Source of the DNA: Oxalobacteraceae bacterium UBA6704
GTDB lineage: Bacteria; Pseudomonadota; Gammaproteobacteria; Burkholderiales; Burkholderiaceae_D
Direction: 5' to 3'
NCBI GenBank assembly: GCA_002454505.1
Contig: DKJA01000134.1
Span: forward strand, 1 to 33,839
Length of the DNA stretch: 33,839 nt
The notes under the pieces were generated by a model. It searched no databases, was not told where the DNA came from, and saw only the letters and a list, made by a program, of their open reading frames with translations. This document shows, piece after piece, positions 1 through 6,269 of this stretch. How positions within the stretch are numbered: the first letter of the stretch is position 1; the number at the start of each line of letters is the position of its first letter. The position numbers and the translations under genes were made by a program.

Positions 1-472
1 CGATCACTTCCGCCACGCGTGGGTCTTTCTGCCGGTCCAACAGCACGGCCGGGAAGGTGATCTGCTTCGCACCGTCGCGCTCGGCAATCAGCCTGGCCTC
101 CGCACCGCGGGCGCTCAGATACTGCACGTCGGTTATTTCCACTTGCGCATTCGCTGCCACACTGTCCAGGCGCACTAGCACCTGGCCGGCCTTGACCTGC
201 GCACCATCGCGCACCAGCAGTTCGCGTACCGTACCGCCCTGCAAGTGCTGCACGGCCTGGCGGTTCGACTGCTTAGTGACGTAGCCGGACATCGGCACAC
301 CCTTGTCGAGCGGCGCGAAGAACGCCCATACCAGGAAGCCGATCACGCCGGCCAGCACGACAAACCAGCCCACCCGGGCGAACGCACCCGCGTCCGTATT
401 CACGGCAACGGGCGTGATTTCATGCGAAATGACTTCCGCCGCCGCGTTCTTTTTTTCGATAATGCTGCTCAT
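1..472 (-). CDS. HlyD-family type I secretion adaptor (membrane fusion protein), N-terminal part
   Basis: This is the periplasmic adaptor that would link the inner-membrane ABC exporter encoded upstream to an outer-membrane TolC-like channel. About 157 N-terminal codons are present and the rest lies beyond the window edge. The sequence shows a short cytoplasmic N-terminus, one membrane segment at about residues 37-54 (VGWFVVLAGVIGFLVWAFF), then a lipoyl-like half-motif with VPMSGYV and HLQGGTVRELLVRDGAQVKAGQVLVRLDS, typical of HlyD/PrtE/AprE proteins. The ATG lies at 472-470 and overlaps the exporter stop codon as TAATG, so the two are translationally coupled. No outer-membrane channel gene is visible; it may lie to the left or elsewhere in the genome. 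Family assignment is firm, substrate is inferred from context. Confidence 0.9.
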   Translation of the reverse strand, partial: MSSIIEKKNAAAEVISHEITPVAVNTDAGAFARVGWFVVLAGVIGFLVWAFFAPLDKGVPMSGYVTKQSNRQAVQHLQGGTVRELLVRDGAQVKAGQVLVRLDSVAANAQVEITDVQYLSARGAEARLIAERDGAKQITFPAVLLDRQKDPRVAEVI

Positions 473-2253
473 TATTTGCCCTGCTCCGTCATCGTTTCCT
501 GTACCGGCGCTGCTGCCGGCCGTTGTGCCGCCTGGGCCTGCGCCTTTTGTGCCTGCAGTGCCTTCTGGGCGCTTTCCGTCAGCGCAGCAAGCACCTGATC
601 GGACGGGCCGAACAGGCCTACCGTGCCGTCGCGCAGGACCAGCAGTTTGTTCGTAGCGCCGATGATGTTGCTACGGTGCGTGATCACCACCACGGTCTTG
701 CCACGCTTTCGCAGTTCGCCCACCGCGCGCACCAGTGCCGCCTCGCCGATGTCATCGAGATTCGAGTTGGGCTCATCGAGCACCACCAGCGCGGGATCGC
801 CGTACATGGCACGCGCCAGTCCGACGCGTTGCTTCTGCCCGCCTGAAAGGCCCAGGCCGCCCTCGCCGAGCATCGTGTCATAGCCTTTCGGCAGGTGCAG
901 GATCATTTCATGCACCTGGGCGCGCTGCGCAGCCGCCACCACCATGTCGGGATCGACATTGCCGAAGCGGGCGATGTTCTCGCTCACGGTGCCGGCAAAC
1001 AGTTCGATGTCCTGCGGCAGGTAGCCAAGGTGCGGGCCCAGTTCGCCCTTGTTCCACTGGTGGATGTCGGCGCCATCGAGGCGCACCTTGCCCGCCATCG
1101 TCGGCCAGACGCCGATGATCAGGCGTGCCAGCGTCGACTTGCCGGAACCGCTCGGCCCGATCACGCCAAGGATATCGCCCGCCTGCAGCGAGAAATTAAT
1201 GCCCTTCAGCAGCGGCGTTTGCGAGCCCGGCGGCGCCGCCGCCACGCCTTCCACCGCGATGGCACCCAGCGGCTTCGGCAAAGGCATGCCGGCCGACCGC
1301 GCTGCATTGGCCGTCAGCAGCGAGACCAGGCGCTCGTAGGCACTGGTGGCGCCGCTCCAGTTTTTGTACACGCCGATGACACCCTGCACAGGGCCCAGCG
1401 CACGGCCGACCAGGATCGAGGCGGCGATCATCATGCCTGCCGAGATCTTGTGTTCGAGCACCAGCAAGGCACCGAAGCCCAGCGTCAGCGATTGCAGCGA
1501 TACCTGCACGAATTTGGTGGCACCGGCAATGATGCCGGCCTTTTCGCTGGCCACCGCCTGCAGTTGCAGGAACTTGGTGTGCAGCTTGAACCAGCGGCCC
1601 ATCAGGTTGGGCAGCATGCCCATCGACTCGATGACTTCCGCATTGCGCAGATTGTTGTTGGCCATGCCCACCGACTGGATGGCCATCGTGTTCGCTTCCT
1701 TCAGCGGCGTGTGCGTGATCCGCTCGTTGACGATCGCCAGCACGATCAGCACCAGCGTGCCGCACAGGGCAAACAGGCCGAGCGTGGGTTCGAACAGGAA
1801 AATGACGATCAGGTAGATGGGGAACCACGGCGCGTCGAAGAACGCGAACAGCGCATTACCGGTGAGGAACTGGCGGATAGTGGTGAGATCCTGCAATGCC
1901 TGGCCCGCATTGCTGGTGCCGTTTTTCAGGTTGTGCTCGAATGCCGCTGTATAAACGCGCTTGTTCAGCTGCATGTCGAACTTCGCACCGACGCGGATCA
2001 GCACGAAGCTGCGGATCAGCTCAAGACCGGACATGAATGCATAGGCACCCAGCATCAGCAGCGTCAGCATCAGCAACGTGATTTCGTTGCGGCTGCCCAG
2101 CACCCGGTCGTACACCTGCAGCATGTACAGCGACGGCACCAGCATCAGCAGATTGATGATGGCGCTGAAGGTACCCACCGTGATGAACGTGCGCTTGAAA
2201 CCAAGCAGCGTCTCGTGGATTTCGTTCTTTGCCTGCGTAAGTTTGTTTTTCAT
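472..2253 (-). CDS. Type I secretion system permease/ATPase (PrtD/AprD/HasD-like)
   Basis: Inner-membrane ABC exporter with fused membrane and ATPase domains, predicted to drive one-step secretion of an unfolded protein with a C-terminal signal. The first half (to about residue 300) is hydrophobic and fits a six-helix ABC exporter domain without the C39 peptidase-like domain of HlyB. The ATPase domain has Walker A GPSGSGKST near residue 370, signature LSGGQKQR near 475, Walker B VVLDEP near 495 and H-loop ITHR near 530. The frame is open to a TTG at 2271, but the ATG at 2253 (MKNKLTQAKNEI) matches usual family N-termini better; neither has a strong ribosome binding site. The C-terminal tail is Ala/Gln-rich. 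The gene follows the DUF4214 protein gene on the same strand and overlaps the HlyD start. A GATAAT box and a perfect CRP-like box lie upstream. Confidence 0.95.
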   Translation of the reverse strand: MKNKLTQAKNEIHETLLGFKRTFITVGTFSAIINLLMLVPSLYMLQVYDRVLGSRNEITLLMLTLLMLGAYAFMSGLELIRSFVLIRVGAKFDMQLNKRVYTAAFEHNLKNGTSNAGQALQDLTTIRQFLTGNALFAFFDAPWFPIYLIVIFLFEPTLGLFALCGTLVLIVLAIVNERITHTPLKEANTMAIQSVGMANNNLRNAEVIESMGMLPNLMGRWFKLHTKFLQLQAVASEKAGIIAGATKFVQVSLQSLTLGFGALLVLEHKISAGMMIAASILVGRALGPVQGVIGVYKNWSGATSAYERLVSLLTANAARSAGMPLPKPLGAIAVEGVAAAPPGSQTPLLKGINFSLQAGDILGVIGPSGSGKSTLARLIIGVWPTMAGKVRLDGADIHQWNKGELGPHLGYLPQDIELFAGTVSENIARFGNVDPDMVVAAAQRAQVHEMILHLPKGYDTMLGEGGLGLSGGQKQRVGLARAMYGDPALVVLDEPNSNLDDIGEAALVRAVGELRKRGKTVVVITHRSNIIGATNKLLVLRDGTVGLFGPSDQVLAALTESAQKALQAQKAQAQAAQRPAAAPVQETMTEQGK

Positions 2254-2318
2254 GGATTGTGCTTTGCTCAAGAGGCCAGCCGGCCATACGCGCTGCCGGA
2301 TAAGGCTGCGGGAACGGC

Positions 2319-2324
2319 ATTATC
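2319..2324 (-). promoter_or_regulatory. Candidate -10 box of the secretion operon
   Basis: On the minus strand the sequence is GATAAT (five of six matches to TATAAT). A start a few bases downstream, near 2312, would place the CRP-like palindrome centred at 2351.5 about 40 bp upstream, close to the class II activator position (-41.5). There is no good -35 hexamer, as expected if the activator replaces it. This is inference from spacing only. Confidence 0.4.
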
Positions 2325-2343
2325 GCTCAAAAAATCCCAGTTT

Positions 2344-2359
2344 TGTGATTTGCGTCACA
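2344..2359 (-). promoter_or_regulatory. CRP-like binding site upstream of the type I exporter
   Basis: The bases read TGTGA-TTTGCG-TCACA, a perfect match to both half-sites of the E. coli CRP consensus, and the symmetry extends outwards (TTTTGTGA / TCACAAAA). It lies between the terminator of the DUF4214 gene and the exporter start, about 98 bp from the ATG at 2253. The Crp/Fnr protein encoded at 9423-10142 has the residues expected to read this motif. Confidence 0.65.
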
Positions 2360-2375
2360 AAATAATGCTCCAGGC

Positions 2376-2409
2376 AAAAAAAACCCGCCGTTTTGCAACA
2401 GCGGGTTTT
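2376..2409 (-). terminator. Rho-independent terminator of the DUF4214 gene
   Basis: Read on the minus strand, AAAACCCGC and GCGGGTTTT form a 9-bp stem around a 12-base loop, followed by a run of eight T residues. It starts about 36 bp after the DUF4214 stop codon. It separates the abundant-substrate gene from the exporter genes, which have their own candidate promoter further on. Confidence 0.85.
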
Positions 2410-2445
2410 GATGTGACCGGCCCGAAAGCCGGTCAATACACGTAA

Positions 2446-4386
2446 TTAAACGTGGGTGATGATGCCGTTTTCGAATTTCAGCTGTTCTGGAGCCACACCG
2501 GTCAGGGTGATCGTCAGGTACTCGTGTGCTGCCGAGTTCGAGCCGAATGCCGACGTTTCAACGATGACGTTGGTGCTGGCACCGCTCTTCACGAAGAACA
2601 CTTCCAGAGCCGAGTTGCTGCCCTTGGTCAGGTCGCCCGTGGTGTTCAGCGTGAAGCCGGAACCGACGTACAGGACGTCGTCGCCAGCGGCGCCGAAGTT
2701 CACGATGCGCGACGTAGCAACGTCGTCGGCCAGGTAGATGTCGCTGCCCGAGGTTGCGGTAGCGGAAGCACCCAGCAGTACTGGCAGCTTGTAATCGTGC
2801 AGGGTGAACGAATCCTGAGCGAACGTGATGGCTTCTTTCAGGCCAGCCAGTTCGGTTGCCAGGCCTTGCGCTTCGGTCAGGTCAGCAACAGCTTCAGCCA
2901 GGTCGTCGATCTTGGTCTGGATTACTTCCACGTTGCCGGCTTCGGTCGTGACCGCGGACGACAGTGGGGAGTCGTTCGCTCCCAGGAAGTCGGTCACCAG
3001 GCCGTTGAACGTGTCCAGCGCGGCTTGCGCGTCGGTCTGCTCTTGCGAACCGTCAGCAGCTGCGTCAACGTTTGCTTGCAGAGCCGAACGCTCGTCGATG
3101 ATCTGAGCAGCGGTAGGTTTCACGTCGGCAGCCAGGTCAGCCGTCAGCGTGATGCCTTGGCCAACCAGCAGCAGCGCGGCCGTGCCGTCTGCGTCCAGGT
3201 CGGCAACTTCCACGGTCAGTTCTGCGTCGGCCAGTGCCACTGCTGCGCCGTTGTCGGCCAGTTCAGCGGATTCGCGGGCAACGATCGAGTTCAGCAGGGC
3301 GGTGACGCCTTTGTTTTTGGCTTCGGTCACGCCAGCAACCAGACCCAGATCGCCGTTGGCTTTCACTTCGATCAGGCCGGCAACAGCGCCGTCATCACCG
3401 ATCGTGATCGCGGTGCCGCCGTTGTAACCTTCGTAGGCCACTTTAGCAGCAGCGGTGACAACCACAGCGTCGTCCAGCGCATCTTTGGTAGCATCTTTGG
3501 CATCGCCCGTAGCGGTCACGGCAGCGATTGCTGCGCTCAGACCGGCGACTTTGTCAGCAGCAGCAACGGCTGCGGCGTAGTCTTTTTCGGCAGCAGCCAG
3601 TTCCAGCGTGTTGTCCAGTTGCGTGTCAGCCAGGATCGCAGCTTTCACACCCGTGGATTGGTTAACGGTGTAACCAGCCAGGCCACCAACGACGCCGTCA
3701 GCGGTGCTCACAGCGCCGGTGATTTGCAGTTCGGTTGCGGAGGTGGTTGCGTCGTCGTCGCCGTCAGCGGTGACCAGGAATGCGGTCAGCGCGTCGTTGG
3801 CTGCATCCAGGGATGCCAGGGCGGTCGTCAGCGCGAACGGGGTACCAGCGTGCACGACGCCAGCGATGGTTTCGTTCAGTGCGGTCGGAGCGACAGCAGC
3901 TGCGTACGAAGCATCGGTGGTGATGCCAGCCAGGAATGCCTTGGCCAGTGCCAGAGCGTCGGCGCCGGCGTAGCCAGCGATTTCCGTAGCGGTGTCCAGG
4001 GCAGCGGTGAAGGCCGTAGCGGCTTTCACTTTGTTGCCGTAGGCGGTTGCGTCGGAACCTTGAGCTGCGTCGCCGATGATCTTGACGGCTTCGTCGATCG
4101 TGAAGCCTTTGAGGTTCAGCTGCTCGACCCAGTATGCCTTGCCGGTTGCTTCTGCAGGACGGCCGAACAGGTTCTGGTAGATCGCGTCGACGATTTCTTC
4201 GTTCGACTTGTTGCCGTAGATGGCGGTGTATTCAGCGGAGGTCGAGAACGAAGCCGACACGGTCGACAGGTCGCCGCCGTTAGCTTCCAGGACGCCTTCC
4301 CAGTACGTCAGGCCGCCGGTGTCTGCTGGGCGGTTGAAGTAAGCGACATACAGTTTCTGGAGGTCGTTGTAGTACGTAGTTGCCAT
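2446..4386 (-). CDS. DUF4214 surface-layer-like protein, likely type I secretion substrate
   Basis: A 646-aa acidic, Ala/Thr/Asp-rich protein, probably secreted and displayed at the cell surface. It has no classical signal peptide. Two DUF4214 units are visible at about residues 8-60 (LYVAYFNRPADTGGLTYW) and 65-120 (IYQNLFGRPAEATGKAYW). The middle is Ala-rich and looks helical. The last ~105 residues contain one degenerate RTX-like element (GAAGDDVLYVG) and end in an aliphatic/aromatic tail, as expected for a C-terminal type I signal. The protein has no cysteine and no methionine after the start, a composition seen in S-layer proteins. Codon use (GCA, GCT, GTT, CCA) differs from the GCC/GCG-rich neighbours, consistent with high expression. 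AGGAG lies 7 bases before the ATG. Exporter genes follow directly. S-layer, adhesin or matrix roles are all possible; no exact function can be named. Confidence 0.85.
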   Translation of the reverse strand: MATTYYNDLQKLYVAYFNRPADTGGLTYWEGVLEANGGDLSTVSASFSTSAEYTAIYGNKSNEEIVDAIYQNLFGRPAEATGKAYWVEQLNLKGFTIDEAVKIIGDAAQGSDATAYGNKVKAATAFTAALDTATEIAGYAGADALALAKAFLAGITTDASYAAAVAPTALNETIAGVVHAGTPFALTTALASLDAANDALTAFLVTADGDDDATTSATELQITGAVSTADGVVGGLAGYTVNQSTGVKAAILADTQLDNTLELAAAEKDYAAAVAAADKVAGLSAAIAAVTATGDAKDATKDALDDAVVVTAAAKVAYEGYNGGTAITIGDDGAVAGLIEVKANGDLGLVAGVTEAKNKGVTALLNSIVARESAELADNGAAVALADAELTVEVADLDADGTAALLLVGQGITLTADLAADVKPTAAQIIDERSALQANVDAAADGSQEQTDAQAALDTFNGLVTDFLGANDSPLSSAVTTEAGNVEVIQTKIDDLAEAVADLTEAQGLATELAGLKEAITFAQDSFTLHDYKLPVLLGASATATSGSDIYLADDVATSRIVNFGAAGDDVLYVGSGFTLNTTGDLTKGSNSALEVFFVKSGASTNVIVETSAFGSNSAAHEYLTITLTGVAPEQLKFENGIITHV

Positions 4387-4466
4387 TTATAGCTCCTGAG
4401 AGATCGTTAGTTCAAAGGTCATCAATATTGCAGCCACAAGACAGTGTTCTGCAGCCCAACGCACGA

Positions 4467-4472
4467 ATCATG
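4467..4472 (-). promoter_or_regulatory. Candidate -10 box of the DUF4214 gene
   Basis: The minus strand reads CATGAT, four of six matches to TATAAT. It is noted mainly because its distance to the CRP-like palindrome (centre 4501.5) is exactly that of class II CRP promoters, which would put the start near 4460. An alternative promoter, TTGACC with TATAAA at 4567-4541, would place the CRP-like box downstream of the start, where it would act as an operator. The sequence alone cannot decide. Confidence 0.3.
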
Positions 4473-4493
4473 ACAGAAGAGACATCCGAGACT

Positions 4494-4509
4494 TGTGATC
4501 ACCATCACA
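4494..4509 (-). promoter_or_regulatory. CRP-like binding site upstream of the DUF4214 gene
   Basis: TGTGA-TCACCA-TCACA matches both CRP half-sites perfectly. It is the second perfect copy noticed in the window, the other being at the exporter promoter. It is 108-123 bp upstream of the DUF4214 start, within an AT-rich region. Confidence 0.65.
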
Positions 4510-4700
4510 TTTCCCAATATTTCTTCATATTTTTTCGGGTTTTATATATAACCAATTGCCGGGTCAACAATAGGTCGCTAATTATGGTGCAACTTGCGCC
4601 GGGCGACAAGAGTCGATTTCGTATCGAGTTGTTGCAGATGGCCGTGCCGGATAAAGTGGCAGATTAGCCGCAAGCGTAGTAAAAATTACATCATCCCCAA

Positions 4701-4726
4701 ATAAAAAACCCCGCATCTGCGGGGTC
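4701..4726 (-). terminator. Rho-independent terminator of the FecR gene
   Basis: On the minus strand, CCCCGC and GCGGGG form a stem around a 4-base loop (AGAT), followed by TTTTTT. It starts about 26 bp after the fecR-like stop codon and separates that transcript from the DUF4214 promoter region. Confidence 0.85.
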
Positions 4727-4752
4727 TTCAAAGGTGCAATTTAATCGGTCGA

Positions 4753-6093
4753 TTAATGCTGCCATTTCGTTGCGCCGTTAACCGTGCGCTTGTCATCCAG
4801 GCGGGCATCGAATATATAAACCGCGGTACCGTTCTGTTCGTTACTTAACAGACCCTGCACATTCATTAAACCGGTGCGACCATTTGCGGCATCGCCGAAC
4901 AGGCGGCCGTCCTTGCCAAGGACGCCCTGCGCCTGCAGGCCAAACTTCTCCTTCAGGCTGGTGACATCGGCGCTCGTGACAAATGAACGGGCACCGAAAT
5001 CCACCGTGAGTTTTCCGTTGCTCATTGTGGCCGGGCTTTCAATGCGCTTGGTGCCGTAATCGGTGTACATATACACCTCGCTCTCCATCAGCTTGAATCC
5101 CATCGAGCCCCGTTCCGGCGCCACATAATCGGTGCCCGGCGTGCGGTACAGCGCGAAATTGCCGTTGGTGGCCAGCAGCTCGCTGCGCTGGTTTTCCACC
5201 ACCAGATTAATCGGCGCGGGCTTGCCGAGCACCGGCTGCCAGCGGCCCCAAACGATGCCGCGTTCCACCGCGACCTGCGGCGGGGTCGGGAATACCGGCG
5301 GCGGGATTACGACATCCGGATCGCCCGGATTGCTGGAATTATCCGTTGGCGGAACGATCGCAATATGCACCAGATTCTGCGATTTCTGCGCATCGAGATT
5401 CGGGCCGGCCACCAGCGTCGAATTGCCGCCGGCTTTCGCCACCGGCTCGTCGCTGCGCGGCGGCGTCACATCGTCCGGCGCGCTGCCGTTGCTGTGCATG
5501 ACATCCGGCGCGGCCTTGCCGCGCTGCACGCGCAGCAACTGGCCTTTCTGCGTGGCAAACAGTTCACGGCTGGCGCCGCCTTCGCACGGGCCACCGCCAT
5601 CCGGGCGACAACCGTCGGTGAAACCACTGACGACGATGCCGCCAGTTAACACGGTGACGCGCGTGGTTTCCTGGTCGGTAAACACGGTGAAGTCCGTGCC
5701 GCGCACGCCGATCGCCGCGACGGGCGTATTGAAGCGGAAATTCTGCCGCGCCTGCTTGACGGCATCGCCGGAACGGGCCCGTGCCACGCCGCGCACCAGC
5801 TCGAATTTCACGCGGGTATTCTGCGCATTCTTCTGGTCCACGTGGTAGCTGATCACCTTCGCCTCGGAATTCGGGCGCAGGATGAACAGGCCGTTGTCCA
5901 CCGTCTTGACGTACAGGAAACCATCGCCGCCCGTCTGCAACGTTGCGCCCTCGGGCACCACGGTGCCGACCTTGGCATCCTGCCCGTCGAGGCGGGCACC
6001 GCCGGCGGCGAAGATGACCGTACCGGCGTCGCCTGCCCACGCGCTGGAAGCGACGGTCAATAGCATGGCAGTGATCAGCGAGTGGCGCGACAT
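4753..6093 (-). CDS. FecR-domain periplasmic protein
   Basis: A 446-aa protein with a signal peptide (about residues 1-20, ending SAWA) and a FecR domain at about residues 45-155 (FILRPNSEAKVISY, RFNTPVAAIGVRGTDFTVF). After this come an insert with two cysteines (GCRPDGGGPCEGG), a Pro-rich linker near 250-275, and an unassigned C-terminal region. Classical FecR has a transmembrane anchor and controls a FecI sigma factor; here there is no sigma factor or TonB receptor nearby, so a different periplasmic role is likely. AGGA lies 6 bases before the ATG. It is divergent from the CHASE2 cyclase across 176 bp, and CHASE2 is also a periplasmic sensor domain, so an interaction between the two is plausible but not shown. 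Confidence 0.85.
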   Translation of the reverse strand: MSRHSLITAMLLTVASSAWAGDAGTVIFAAGGARLDGQDAKVGTVVPEGATLQTGGDGFLYVKTVDNGLFILRPNSEAKVISYHVDQKNAQNTRVKFELVRGVARARSGDAVKQARQNFRFNTPVAAIGVRGTDFTVFTDQETTRVTVLTGGIVVSGFTDGCRPDGGGPCEGGASRELFATQKGQLLRVQRGKAAPDVMHSNGSAPDDVTPPRSDEPVAKAGGNSTLVAGPNLDAQKSQNLVHIAIVPPTDNSSNPGDPDVVIPPPVFPTPPQVAVERGIVWGRWQPVLGKPAPINLVVENQRSELLATNGNFALYRTPGTDYVAPERGSMGFKLMESEVYMYTDYGTKRIESPATMSNGKLTVDFGARSFVTSADVTSLKEKFGLQAQGVLGKDGRLFGDAANGRTGLMNVQGLLSNEQNGTAVYIFDARLDDKRTVNGATKWQH

Positions 6094-6150
6094 ATGGAAT
6101 CCTGGTGGTGGCTGGACGAGCGGAAAAACAAGGGGGAAGGTCAGAATTGC

Positions 6151-6156
6151 ATTCTA
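6151..6156 (-). promoter_or_regulatory. Possible -10 box for the FecR gene
   Basis: TAGAAT on the minus strand, 58 bp before the ATG. No good -35 hexamer is seen at the right distance, so this is a weak prediction. Confidence 0.25.
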
Positions 6157-6208
6157 GCGGAATCCGCCTGGGTCACTGCGACCATTACAATTTGTAGCAA
6201 ATGCCGGC

Positions 6209-6224
6209 TGTGCAGGCAGTCACG
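6209..6224 (+). promoter_or_regulatory. Degenerate CRP-like site between fecR and the cyclase
   Basis: TGTGC-AGGCAG-TCACG matches the CRP consensus at eight of ten half-site positions. It abuts a TATACT box at 6226-6231 that could be the cyclase -10. If real, the Crp-like protein would act on its own operon, but a match of this quality can occur by chance. Confidence 0.25.
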
Positions 6225-6269
6225 ATATACTTCACATTTCCATTCAGCTAATTTCAGCGCCCCCTTTTC

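Larger units (their letters stand above)
4387..4752. other. Intergenic region upstream of the DUF4214 gene
   Basis: A 366-bp gap with no convincing gene. From right to left it holds the fecR terminator, a TTGACC/TATAAA promoter-like pair (minus strand, 4567-4541, spacer 15), an AT-rich tract, the CRP-like box at 4494-4509, a weak -10 (CATGAT, 4472-4467) and the ribosome binding site of the DUF4214 gene. The region is clearly more AT-rich than its surroundings, fitting a strong regulated promoter. Confidence 0.6.

Noticed and set aside
2452..4392. Open frame of 646 codons on the plus strand, antisense along the whole DUF4214 gene
   Set aside because: It mirrors the DUF4214 gene codon for codon, gives a Gly/Val/Cys-rich sequence with no domains, and has no ribosome binding site. 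The codon bias of the real gene explains it.
4380..4667. Plus-strand 95-codon open frame in the AT-rich gap upstream of the DUF4214 gene
   Set aside because: It starts inside the DUF4214 start region, has no ribosome binding site or family, and overlaps the regulatory sites there.
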